The notes under the pieces are model-generated. The model made no database searches, was not told the DNA's origin, and saw nothing but the letters and a program-made list of their open reading frames with translations. Below are positions 32,241-41,705 of a stretch of 64,000 nucleotides of DNA, in pieces (position 1 is the stretch's first letter; the number at the start of each line of letters is the position of its first letter). Made by a program: the position numbers and the translations under genes. This DNA is from Platerodrilus igneus (taxonomy: Eukaryota; Arthropoda; Insecta; Coleoptera; Lycidae), in contig JARFIW010000663.1 in the NCBI GenBank assembly GCA_036346225.1, positions 3,264,758-3,328,757 on the forward strand, given 5' to 3'.

Positions 32241-33177
32241 ATGATAGTTGCTCAATCAAAAGTGAAAGAGGATATAGTAAATGAACTTCATAAACCAGCA
32301 AGAATAAATTTCAAGAGACGCAAAGTGATAGTAAAAGGTTTAAATGACCTTCTTCAGACCGATTTGATTGAAATGCTGCCATATTCGCAAACAAACAAAA
32401 GATTTAAATACATTTTAGTAGTTATTGATTGTTTCTCCAAATACGTATGGACTGTACTACTTAAAAATAAAACGGGTATTGATGTTACTGCTGCAATGAA
32501 AACAATTTTAAATAAATTTAAAAATCCACCAAGAAATTTGCAGTCTGATTTTGGTAAAGAATATTATAACAAACACTTTCAATCCTTAATGCAGACATAT
32601 GGCATAAACCATTATAGTGTTTTTTCTACAAAGAAAGCATGCATTGTGGAACGTGTAATTAGAACTTTTAAGGGAAAAATGTGGCGCTTGTTTAACCTGA
32701 ACGGTTCTTACAATTGGATAAAAAATTTAAGCGATATTGTGAAACAACATAACAATACAGTTCACAATACTATCGGAGTCAAGCCTGTAAAAGTTGATAA
32801 ATCAAATGAAAAAACTATTCTTAAATCATCATTTACCCACATCAAACTTGCAACCAAAATACCAAAATATTAAAGACAGTGTGAGGATTAGTAAACACAG
32901 GGAAGCATTTACGAAAGGTTACACGCCAAACTGGTCAAATGAAATTTTTAAGATTAAAAAGGTAAACGTAACCAATCCGACAACATATATATTAGAAGAT
33001 CAAGACGAAAAAGAAATCAAAGGTGCATTTTATGAAATGGAGTTGCAAAAGGTTAAACATCCAGGAATTTACCTGGTAGAAAAAGTCCTAAGAAAGAGTG
33101 GAAATAAAGTCTTTGCAAAATGGTTAGGCTTCTCTAACGTACACAATAGCTGGATCAATAAAAATAATGTTTGCTAG
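32241..33177 (+). pseudogene. Polinton integrase with chromodomain-like tail
   Basis: The frame 32241-32873 starts near LHKPARINFKRRKVIVKG, the standard N-terminal arm, then the catalytic core: first Asp in LQTDLIEMLPY, second in NLQSDFGKEYYNKHF, third position in CIVERVIRTFKGKMW (Glu). All three acidic residues are present. It would insert the element into DNA with 6-bp staggering. A short deletion near 32872 (compared with the duplicate at 33817) and a one-base A-run change near 32812 knock the tail into another frame (32794-33177), which reads GYTPNWSNEIFKIKKVN and then ISYLVEKVL-type chromodomain residues ending KWLGFSNVHNSWINK. The ATG at 32241 is plausible. Confidence 0.85.
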
Positions 33178-33218
33178 AAGTTGTTATAATAATAGTTAAT
33201 AAGGCTAACATTGTAAAA

Positions 33219-33555
33219 TTATATTAAAATAAATAATACAGACAAAATCCTTCTATTGTTTTTTTTATTATTATCAAGCCATTCTTTTAATAAAAAAAAG
33301 GTATTTTGTTTTGCGCATTGCAGATTATTATTGCTGTGTCTATAACAATTGATGTTATATTTTAAACGATTGTTGATTTTTAACTCCGATAGCTTAGGAC
33401 AACCTAGTGCAAACATATCAGTTACAATGTTTTGCATTAGATAGGTTTCAATCAATTTCTTCTTTTCTAAACCCTTCACAAATACTTCTTCACCGGGTCG
33501 GATAATTTGCTTCAAATAAAGCGCTATATATGATAACACCATTCCAGCCGTTGTT
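33219..33555 (-). pseudogene. Partial extra copy of the 166-aa gene, right side
   Basis: It reads from MVLSYIALYLKQIIRPGEEV to the end of the protein and on past its stop through an indel (107 codons). It is the C-terminal two-thirds only. It is convergent with the integrase tail and part of the about 770-bp segment duplicated at 33817-34581. Confidence 0.75.
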
Positions 33556-33816
33556 TCTACAATCGTTAGGACTGCATTTATTTAATTAAAATGTAAAATG
33601 AATAGAGAAATACTGAACGTGCGTGAAAAGTTTACTTCGACAATGAAATTGTTAATATTGAAAAAAACATAATATTCATCAACCTTATGCTAACACATCT
33701 TTAAACAATAACAAACTGGATTTTTTAAACAGATCGGTTACTACTACTATTTTTCTCTACAATACATTTATGCTAATATAGTTCAACTCAGGTAGATTGA
33801 AAGGTATCCTATTTTA
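33556..33816. other. Spacer between the two tandem copies at the Polinton right end
   Basis: About 260 bp of AT-rich sequence found only once. It sets the duplication period at about 1,030 bp. No feature is seen in it. Confidence 0.5.
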
Positions 33817-34215
33817 GTAAAAGTTGATAAATCAAATGAAAAACTATTCTTAAATCATCATTTACCCACATCAAACTTGCAACCAAAATACCAAAATATT
33901 CAATTAAAGACAGTGTGAGGATTAGTAAACACAGGGAAGCATTTACGAAAGGTTACACGCCAAACTGATCAAATGAAATTTTTAAGATTAAAAAGGTAAA
34001 CGTAACCAATCCGACAACATATATATTAGAAGATCAAGACGAGAAAGAAATCAAAGGTGCATTTTATGAAATGGAGCTGCAAAAGGTTAAACATCCAGGA
34101 ATTTACCTGGTAGAAAAAGTCTTAAGAAAGAGTGGAAATAAAGTCTTTGTAAAATGCTTAGGCTTCTCTAACGCACACAATAGCTGGATCGATAAAAATA
34201 ATGTTTGCTAGAAGT
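33817..34215 (+). pseudogene. Duplicated integrase tail (second copy)
   Basis: It repeats 32787-33177 with about 97% identity: the linker, GYTPN and a stop where copy 1 has Trp (TGG to TGA near 33967), then the chromodomain-like part with KVFVKCLGFSNAHNSW. It keeps the 5 bases that copy 1 lost and lacks one A that copy 1 has. The two copies therefore decayed separately after duplication. The catalytic core is not included. Confidence 0.75.
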
Positions 34216-34238
34216 TGTTATAATAATAGATAGTAAGC

Positions 34239-35335
34239 CTAACATTGTAAAATTATATTAAAATAAATAATACAGACACAATCTTTCTATTGTTTTTTAT
34301 TATTATCAAGCCATTCTTTTAATAACAAGGTATTTTGTTTTGCACATTGCAGATTATTATTGCTGTGTCTACAACGATGGATGTTATATTTTAAACGGTT
34401 GTTGATTTTCAACTCCGATAGCTTAGGACAACCTAGTGCAAGCATATCAGTTACAACGTTTTTCATTAGATAGGTTTCAATCAATTTCTTCTTTTCTAGA
34501 CCCTTCACAAATACTTCCTCACCGGGTCGGATAATTTGCTTCAAATAAAGCGCTATATATGATAACACCATTCCAGCCGTTGAAGATTCATCCCAAGAAA
34601 GACCATGAATATTCCTTGTCACCCAGTCGTTATGTTTTATATGATCTTGACTCAAACAACTAGACTGCATTGGCAGTTTAAAAATTTGATGCCAAACAAC
34701 ACCTTCCAACAAGTCCAAAACCGCAATTTCTTTGCACACAAACTTGTTTTTCTTGTATTTAAATTCCTGAATATCAATTATATACATGATTGTATGTAAA
34801 TATATGCAGTAAACTTCGACTAATTAAATTAATATTAGGAGCAATCTCCTTATATAGCAGATTACCACCATCTGCGTACTTTGCCAACCCATTTTACAAC
34901 CTATTACAAGAGTGAACACATTTTGAATTGAAACCGGGCCATGTGTATTTGCAGCCTCTAAACATAAATCAGAATCCACTTTAATTAAACACAATTGACT
35001 TGAATGCGATATTTTGCATCTGTCATACTTTATAACTTCTCGCTAGAAAACCAAATTCAAAACATCTACACACATTTTCTCTGCACTTACATTTTTCAAC
35101 ATACGTGTGTTTTGAAGTATGTATGTTCCATTGAAAGTAATATAAAGCCGATCCTAATTCAAAACGTGCCCACAAGTATTTTACATTGAAAGTATATAAG
35201 AATTCATGTTTTCACAACTATTTTACATTGAAATTATATAGGGCCGATCCTAATTCAAAACGGTGCACGTGTATTTTACATATGGAAAATACGTCCGAAC
35301 ACGTTTTGAATTAGGACCGGCCCTACCTCACTACT
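34239..35335 (-). repeat. Polinton right terminal inverted repeat, 1,097 bp
   Basis: It is the inverse of the left arm from AGTAGTGAGGTAGGGCCGGT at 35335 down to ACAATGTTAG at 34239. It is uninterrupted and so shows the pre-BEL state: CAGATGGTGGTAATCTGC (minus strand, about 34863-34880) has a single GTGGT. Confidence 0.88.
34287..34787 (-). CDS. Unknown conserved protein in the Polinton right end (166 aa)
   Basis: An intact frame with the same start (MYIIDIQEFKYKKNKFVCKE) and stop as the left copy, and about five residue differences (for example Asn-Lys versus Asn-Glu at 14-15, Arg-Asn-Ile versus Ser-Asn-Ile before HGLSW, Glu for Lys after PG). It is convergent with the duplicated integrase tail. 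Both arms keep an undamaged copy while internal genes are broken. That could reflect exchange between the arms or a function of the protein. It is read outward to inward, so transcription would start in the outer part of the terminal repeat. Confidence 0.7.
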   Translation of the reverse strand: MYIIDIQEFKYKKNKFVCKEIAVLDLLEGVVWHQIFKLPMQSSCLSQDHIKHNDWVTRNIHGLSWDESSTAGMVLSYIALYLKQIIRPGEEVFVKGLEKKKLIETYLMKNVVTDMLALGCPKLSELKINNRLKYNIHRCRHSNNNLQCAKQNTLLLKEWLDNNKKQ

Positions 35336-35341
35336 AATGTC

Positions 35342-35702
35342 TAATATAAATTATATCGTTGTAAAGTAAAAGTAGTTGAGCTTTTGGTAGTTCAGGAGTG
35401 TACATAAATGTTATATGCTGTATCTAATATACATGCAGCTTGTAGTATACATAAATAGACAAAGTGTAAAATAAATAAATAGTTGTGTTAGTGTTGTTAA
35501 TGGACCTATGGTAAAGAAGTTAGTTAAGAAGGTATTAGTGCTTGTAAATTCATTAGTGTAATAGTGCTTCATTGTTAAGTAGACTGAAAACATCTATAAA
35601 CAAGGCATATACTGTTAATTAGACTTGTGAACAGTGAGTAATAAAGACATTTGTTATTACTTGTTTTAAATTAGAGAAACGCGGCAGTAGTAGCCCGTTA
35701 CA
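35342..35702 (+). repeat. gypsy-2 5' LTR, second part
   Basis: It resumes directly after the right AATGTC duplication with TAATATAAATTATATCG and ends AGTAGCCCGTTACA. It contains AATAAA-type sites (for example AGTAATAAAGACA at about 35638). Frames in it are not genes. Confidence 0.9.
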
Positions 35703-35703
35703 T

Positions 35704-35721
35704 TGGTGTCAGGCTGTGTTG
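35704..35721 (+). promoter_or_regulatory. gypsy-2 primer-binding site (candidate)
   Basis: TGGTGTCAGGCTGTGTTG starts one base after the LTR. A start of TGG two bases from the LTR is expected for tRNA priming. The matching tRNA was not identified. Confidence 0.55.
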
Positions 35722-35746
35722 GGTGATTAATTAAGTCTAAAAACAT

Positions 35747-36896
35747 TTGAGTAGTTTGTATATGCCAGTTACAAGAAGTCAAAGTAAAATGGAGGAAAAA
35801 ACTTTAATGAATTTCCTCAAGGATTTTAAATCCGGTATGGAGGAGAGGGCGGCTAAACTAGAAATGACACTTAGTGAAAATGCAGAGAAAATAGATGAAA
35901 ACTTAAGCGAAAATGCTGCAAAATTAGAAGAAAAGTTGAATGAAAAGAACAAATATTAATGGAAAGCTCCATTGCATTGAAAGAAGATTTCACTCAACAG
36001 GTAAAAACAGTTGAGCAAAAGTTGGACAGTAAATTGATAAAAATGGAAGAAGATGTGATGAGGCTGCAAGAACAAGTGATTTCACTAACAACACGGCCAC
36101 TTGAATTATTAAACCAAGTTGTAAATCAGAACATTCCAGAAATAAGAAGCATGGAAAGGAGCGAGTCAATACCGTCTAAATTTAAAGTGAAACCACCCAC
36201 ATTCGATGGCAAAACACCTTGGCCCACATATTTGAAACAATTTGAAGCTGCGGCAATAGCCAACGGTTGGTGCAACAAAGAAAAGGCTATCTCTCTAATA
36301 GTGGCCCTACGGGGGGAAGCTCTTAACATCTTACAAACGATTCCCAATCACCAGCAGAATGATTACGGCCTCTTAACATCGAAGCTTGAGATGAGATATG
36401 GAGACGCTCACCTTCAACAGGTTTACCACGCACAAGTTAAGAACCGCTCGCAAAAGACAAGTGAAAGCCTGCAAGAATTCGAAGCTGACATCGCCAGATT
36501 AGTTAGACCCAATGGCACCAGATAGTTTCCTCGAACAACTGGCTGTTCAAACATTTGTGGATGGCATTAAAAACAGTGAAATACAGCAAGAGCTAAGATT
36601 AGCACAGCCAAAAATGTTAGATGACGCACTGGCTCATGCGCTTGAATTTGAAGCAGCTAAGCAGACGTCACACAGGATGAGTCACAAAGTTCGGTCTGCA
36701 TTAGAAGAACCTGAGCAATCGCAGAACAGCGTAGTAGAGATAATCAACCGTGTATTTGAAAAGTAAAAAGCGGAAAGGCTTAAAAACAACGACCGCGGAG
36801 ATGGGGTCTGCGATGCTGGAACTGCGGTGAAGTTGGTCACATACAGAGACGCTGTACTCAACCAAAAAAACAACCGGTTAAGCAGCAGGAAAACTA
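35747..36896 (+). pseudogene. gypsy-2 gag with one zinc knuckle
   Basis: The N-terminal coiled-coil region is in 35747-35959 (MPVTRSQSKMEEKTLMN; repeated Glu-Asn/Lys heptads), continuing in a second frame, 35959-36525, with the capsid-type block PPTFDGKTPWPTYLKQFEAA and VALRGEALNILQTIP. A third frame, 36512-36766, carries FVDGIKNSEIQQELRLAQP. A fourth holds one CCHC knuckle at 36814-36855 (CWNCGEVGHIQRRC) and a stop at about 36896. Three frame changes break it. It would package the element's RNA. Confidence 0.85.
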
Positions 36897-36974
36897 AAGC
36901 AAGTCGACGTAAGGGGGCGAACGTCGACAGCACAACGTAGTGCCCCGGAGATTATCATCCGTGCTGCATCGTCG

Positions 36975-38417
36975 ATGGGAAGTCTGGACAGCATTTATAT
37001 CGATGGTAGAATTAATGGTAGGATTGTCCGATTACTCGTGGATACAGGAGCAACAAGGACTATTGTGAGACCAGATTTGGTTGGTCGTAGAAAAGTGCTA
37101 CCTGTATCGGTATGTCTTCGAACGGCAAGTGGTGAGAAAATTTCGACTCACGGAGAGACTGCCGTAACGTTAAGAGTTGGAGACAAATTAATTAATCATC
37201 GGGTGTTAGTAGCTGAAATTACAGAAGAAGTAATTTTGGGAATGGATCTCATGAGAGAATATGGGTTTCATGTAAACATGAAAGAAAATGTGCTTTGGAT
37301 AGATGATGATGAGATTCCATGTCAAGGGACGAGTAACCAGACGATGCAAGTTCGAATGATTTGTGATATGAAAATACCCGAGAAGGCGGAAATTACAGTG
37401 ATGGGACGCCCGGATGGTACGCTCCGGGAAGGACAAGTATGCATGATAAAAGCAACTGAATTGGGAATGGGTCAGGAGGGATTACTGATTGGAAGAACGC
37501 TGCTAAAGTTTCGAAATATAATACCAGTAAGGGTGCTAAACATTAATCCCCCTACGGTGACCCTGAAGAAAGACATTATTGTAGGAAGTTGCATTCCAGT
37601 ATGTCATATTAAACGTTGTGTGGACGACACGAAAAATAAACCAGCCAACGGTTGCTCACAGAAATTGCTGGATTTGTTGATACCCTCGTGTCAAGGATTA
37701 AACGGCGACCAACTGGGCAAGGTAAAAGAACTGGTCGGACAATATAGAGGTGTGTTTGCACTGGATGATAGTGAGAAAGGAAGGACGAATGTTGTGCAAC
37801 ACAAGATCAATACTGGAGATGCGCAACCGATAAGACAACACCCCAGGCGGCTTCTTTTGGCAAAACGTAAAGAAGCCGAGCAAATTATTACTGATATGGA
37901 AGAACAGGGAGTGATTGAACCCTCGAATAGTCCATGGGCATCCCCGGTAGTGCTTGTCAAGAAAAATAACGGGTCGACAAGGTTTTATGTAGACTACTGG
38001 CGGCTTAACAATGTGACAAAGAAAGACAGCTATCCTTTGCCCAGAATTGATGACACCTTGGATACTCTATCCAGATCCAAATGGTTTTCGACCTTGGACT
38101 TGAAAAGCGGATACTGACAGGTGGGCTTGGAGCCAAACGATAAAGAAAAGACTGTGTTTACAATTGGAACTGGATTATGGCAGTTCAAGGTCATGCCATT
38201 TGGATTATGCAATGCTCCTGCTACTTTTGAACGATTGATGGAATCGATACTGCTTGGACTGTCCTGGAAAACATGCCTGATGTACCCAGACGACGTGATA
38301 GTGTTAGGCCGATCTTTTGAAGAACATCTTAAGAACCTAGAGGAGATATTCCAAAGATTACGCGGGGCAAACCTTACATCGAGCCCCAAGAAGTGTCACC
38401 TATTTGGAAATAGGTGA
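36975..38417 (+). pseudogene. gypsy-2 protease and reverse transcriptase
   Basis: The ATG at 36975 opens with a retropepsin at residues 1-95: active site LLVDTGATRTIV and the flap-side block EEVILGMDLMREYGFHV. RT starts at about residue 270 with the template-grip region (VIEPSNSPWASPVVLVKKN; RFYVDYWRLN where Arg-Arg/Lys-Leu-Asn is expected) and STLDLKSGY with the first catalytic Asp. A TGA at 38115-38117 replaces Trp. The same frame continues to 38417 with MPFGLCNAPATFERLM and the catalytic box as YPDD at about 38285, Pro in place of the usual Leu or Ile. It is inactive. Confidence 0.9.
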
Positions 38418-39330
38418 AATACCTAGGACATGTCGTTTCGGAGACCGGAATAAGAGCTGACCCTGACAAAATAAAAACGGTACAGGAGTGGCCTACACCA
38501 GCAGATATACACCAACTACGCAGCTTTCTAGGATTGTGCATATATTACCGACGTTTTATACTTGGGTTTGCGAACATTGCCAAACCGTTAACAAAACTAA
38601 CCGAAGATGGACAAGAATATGATTGGAATGACGACTGCCACAGTGCATTTGAGCAACTGAAACGGCTACTAGTTACCGCACCAATTTTGAGTTATCCACG
38701 GATGGAGGGGAAATTTGTGTTGGATACCGATGCCAGTAACACAGCTATAGGAAGCGTTCTTTCTCAAGAGCAGGACGGACAAGAAAAAGTTATTGGGTAT
38801 TTCAGTAAGGTCTTGTCGCGGCCAGAAAGGAATTATTGTGTGACAAGAAGGGAGCTGTTGGCCGTCGTCAAATCTGTAGAGCACTTTTATAAGTACTTAT
38901 ACGGCCGTAAATTCCTTTTGAGAACAGACCATGCTGCACTGAAATTGTTACTGCAGTTTCGAAATCCCGAAGGGCAAGTTGCAAGGTGGATAAAGCCGCT
39001 GCAGGAATATGACTTTGACACAGAACATCGTGTAGGAACTAGCTATCGGAATGCAGACGCTCTGTCAAGGAGACCTTGTCCAATAGACTGCAATCATGGC
39101 TCCAAGATGGAAGAAAAAATAAGTGTCATCCATAGAATGACAGTAACCGATGTTACTTGGCAACCCGAAAGAATACGAGAAGACCAGGAGAATGACGCCG
39201 AATTGGGACGTATTCTTGGGTGGAAAAATAGAGGACAACGACCAGCTTGGGAAAAAATTAGTATTTTAAGTAGCAGCCTGAAGGCATACTGGGCACGTGG
39301 GACTCCTTCATAATGGAAAATAGAATCTTG
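38414..39330 (+). pseudogene. gypsy-2 RT connection and RNase H
   Basis: It is shifted by one frame relative to RT. KYLGHVVSETGIRADPDKI and LRSFLGLCIYYRRFI are RT thumb blocks. RNase H follows with FVLDTDASNTAIGSVLSQE (Asp), RRELLAVVKSVEHF (Glu), LLRTDHAALKLLL (Asp) and RNADALSRRPC (Asp): all four acidic positions remain. The frame stops at 39311, after which linker coding (KRRLEFEDGTERLQVIVPRS) continues in another frame. Confidence 0.88.
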
Positions 39331-40473
39331 AAACGACGCCTGGAATTTGAAGATGGCACTGAGAGACTTCAAGTGATAGTGCCGAGAAGCAGAGTGCCGG
39401 AAGTGTTGCAGCACTTGCACGATGGTATTTCAGGAGGCACTTTGGCGTGAAAAGCTGATGTGAAGGAGTGGTGCCGGAAATGTAAATTGTGTGCCTCTGC
39501 AAATGGCCCGGTCACAAAACGGAAAGCCCCAATGAGACAGTATAACGTGGAGAATCCTTTTGAGAGGGTAGCCATTGATTTAGCTGGTCCGTTTTCTGAA
39601 TCAGAGAAAGGAAATAAATACATCTTGGTTGCAATGGATTATTTTACCAAATGGCCGGAAGCATATGCTATACCTAACCAAGAAGTCGAGACGGTTGCAG
39701 ATGTATTAGTAAGGGAGTTGTTTTGTCGCTTTGGAGTTCCGTTGGAATTACACTCCGATCAAGGTCGGAACTTCGAATCAGCGTTGTTTCAAAACGTCTG
39801 CTAGTATCTTGGAATCAGGAAGACTAGAACCACGCCACTTCATCCCCAATCGGATGGAATGGTTGAAAGAATGAACAAGACGTTAGGAGAGTACCTGGCC
39901 AAAGTTGTCTCTGAACATGAACGAGACTGGGACCAATATTTACATTTGTTCCTACTGGCGTACCGATTTTCGGTACATGACAGTACAGGTTACTCGCCCG
40001 CTTGCGTAATACTAGGACGTGAATTGCGGCTACCATGTGATCTTCAGTTTGGATTTAAACCTGGAGAAGAAATCGCAGGTGAAGATTATGTTAGTAAGCT
40101 TCGTGAAAGATCAAATACCATTTACGAAAACGTCCGAAAGAATATCCAGGCAGCAAGCGATCGAATGAAATCACAATATGACACGAGAGCACAAGAAGGT
40201 GGTTATAAACCTGGGGATTTGGTGTGGCTGTATAATCCACAAAGAAAACGTGGGTTGTCGTCAAAATTACAAAGACAATGGGAAGGCCCGTACGATGCGA
40301 TGAAAAGGATTAATGATGTAGTGTACCGGATCAGAAGATATCCCCGTGGTAAACCGAAAGTGGTACACTTTGACCGTTTAACATCCTACGCTGGCAACAA
40401 CCAGGAAGGCTCGAATAATGAGAATGGTATTCGACAAGTTATTAATCATGAGCCAAATGTAGATTTTAAGAAT
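39331..40473 (+). pseudogene. gypsy-2 integrase
   Basis: The zinc finger is partly lost: only WCRKCKLCASANG remains clear at about 39470. The core has the first Asp in VAIDLAGPFSESEKG, the second in LHSDQGRNFE and Glu in MVERMNKTLGEYL (39859). A TAG at 39802 interrupts the same frame between second Asp and Glu. The C-terminal part has YSPACVILGRELRLPCDLQF, then LVWLYNPQRKRGLSSKLQRQ and WEGPYDAMKRINDVVYRI, the SH3-like fold of gypsy integrases, and VVHFDRLTSY. The open frame 39859-40692 continues without a break into the macro domain. Confidence 0.88.
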
Positions 40474-40962
40474 TTTATGGCGGCATATGGTGGTTCCGCT
40501 AAGGCGAGATTTGGCGTTGTTGTTGAAAAACAGCAAGATCTGTTTAGAGCACCAGAAGAGTTTTCCCTTGCACATTGCGTAGCTCAAGATCTGGAAATGT
40601 CAAGGGGAATAGCTGTTGTTTTCAAGAAAAAGTTTGGATGTATGGATGAATTAGTACAACAGCCAACTGTAGGAAAAGCTTTGGTTCTTTAGGATAACAA
40701 TCGTTATGTTTACTATCTGGTCACCAAAAATTCTTCACGGTTGAAACCTAGTTATAAACATCTATGGCAGGTTTTGTTGAATCTGAAGGTTCAGATGATG
40801 GAAAATGGAGTAACGAAACTAGCGGTGCCCAAGCTAGGCTGTGGAGTGGATCGCTTAGATTGGAGAATAGTCCGAAATATGCTAGAAGTAGTTTTCCAAG
40901 GAAACCAACGTCCAGGTCCTTGTGTGTTGTTATCAACCGGTTGCCTGCCAAGACCAAGAAAA
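40474..40962 (+). pseudogene. Macro domain of TARG1/OARD1 type fused to gypsy-2 pol
   Basis: Directly after integrase, in the same frame, the translation reads KQQDLFRAPEEFSLAHCVAQ, then MSRGIAVVFKKKFGCMDEL (about 40520-40660). Past an in-frame TAG (40690-40692) it continues RYVYYLVTKNSSRLKPSY, MENGVTKLAVPKLGCGVDRL and MLEVVFQGN. Each block and its spacing match OARD1/TARG1, the enzyme that removes ADP-ribose from acidic side chains and hydrolyses O-acyl-ADP-ribose. The human catalytic Lys (in a Y-Y-L-x-T-K strand) and Asp (in G-C-G-x-D-R-L) are both kept. A one-base frameshift at about 40902 precedes the last strand, which is readable in another frame (NVQVLVCCY). The macro domain is thus nearly full length (about 150 residues) with two lesions. 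Role in the element: unknown. Confidence 0.85.
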
Positions 40963-41082
40963 GAGTGTTGACTGTTATTTCCAACGACGCGGTGGATGGA
41001 CCAGAGGAGATAGCTGCCGATACCGTCATCATTCATCGAATTGGCGTCAAAATGTAGTTACAGTTACGATACGTAACGGTTT
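40963..41082 (+). other. gypsy-2 region after the macro domain
   Basis: About 120 bp before the purine tract. The frame of the last macro-domain strand stays open here through a Cys/Arg/His-rich stretch into the LTR, and another frame stays open with VLTVISNDAVDGPEEIAAD. Neither is recognised. No envelope-type gene is present. Confidence 0.4.
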
Positions 41083-41096
41083 TAAAGAGGGGGTAG
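41083..41096 (+). promoter_or_regulatory. gypsy-2 polypurine tract
   Basis: AAAGAGGGGGTAG lies immediately before the 3' LTR, the expected place for the plus-strand DNA primer. Confidence 0.7.
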
Positions 41097-41680
41097 TGTT
41101 GCGAGCTACTATTAGGCAACCCATCAAACACACAAGCGCTGTAGGCTCTGCATAGTCTTCAGAATTCGAGAATTCTTCTAGCAATCAAACACACAAAAAG
41201 CCGCCAGCAGTGTTTATTCTCAATTTACCGGGAAGCCTTTCGTAATTACTAGAGGATGAGTCATATCTTTAACTCAGAGTAAATATAAGGCCGCTAATAA
41301 ATGCAAGGGTCAGTCTATACTAGAATGTCTAATATAAATTATATCGTTGTAAAGTAAAAGTAATTGAGCTTTTGGAAGTTCAACAGTGTACATAAATGTT
41401 ATATGCTGTGTCTAATGTACATGCAGCTTGTAGTATACATAAATACACAAAGTGTAAAATAAATAAATAGTTGTGTTAGTGTTGTTAATGGACCTATTTA
41501 GTTAAGAAGATATTAGTGCTTGTAAATTTATTAGTGTAATAGTGCATCATTGTTAAGTGGACTGAAAACATCTATAAACAAGGCATATACTGATAATTAG
41601 ACTTGTGAACAGTGAGTAATAAAGACGTTTGTTATTACTTGTTTTAAATTAGAGAAACGCGGTAGTAGTAGCCCGTTACC
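41097..41680 (+). repeat. gypsy-2 3' LTR
   Basis: It is 584 bp, TGTTGCGAGC to CGTTACC. The final base is C where the 5' copy has A. GTAT follows. It includes 26 bp (around CTAGAGGATGAGTCATATC) missing from the 5' LTR. Confidence 0.92.
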
Positions 41681-41705
41681 GTATGTTCTGTATGGTCCAA
41701 CAATA

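Larger units (their letters stand above)
19196..35335 (+). mobile_element. Polinton/Maverick element with 1.1-kb inverted ends, internally reduced
   Basis: The ends read AGTAGTGAGGTAGGGCCGGT and its inverse, flanked by a perfect 6-bp duplication AATGTC (19190-19195 and 35336-35341). Ends starting AG and 6-bp duplications are established Polinton traits. The inverted ends are about 1,097 bp each once the BEL insertion is removed. Its own length is about 9.1 kb, against a usual 15-20 kb. Retained parts are an integrase (32241-33177), a polymerase N-terminal segment (31358-32115), a polymerase C-terminal scrap (30294-30437) and an unknown gene within each end. No protease, ATPase or capsid gene is recognised. 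The missing middle is filled with satellite-like repeats. It probably depended on intact relatives for movement. Confidence 0.85.
18990..41680 (+). mobile_element. Ty3/gypsy LTR retrotransposon 'gypsy-2' with a macro-domain gene, carrying a nested Polinton
   Basis: The outer ends are TGTTGCGAGC (18990) and GCCCGTTAC plus one altered base (41680). The target duplication is GTAT (18986-18989 and 41681-41684). The 5' LTR is split by the Polinton into 18990-19195 and 35342-35702. The intact 3' LTR is 41097-41680. Without the Polinton the element is about 6.5 kb, normal for gypsy. Order: LTR, primer site at 35704, gag, protease, RT, RNase H, integrase, macro domain, purine tract, LTR. The two LTRs differ by a 26-bp indel and several substitutions, and every coding domain has lesions, so it is an old inactive copy. 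No envelope gene is seen. Confidence 0.9.

Noticed and set aside
40764..41057. Alternative frames over the macro domain
   Set aside because: Shadows of the macro-domain frame, except that a short part near 40905-40935 reads as its last strand after the frameshift.
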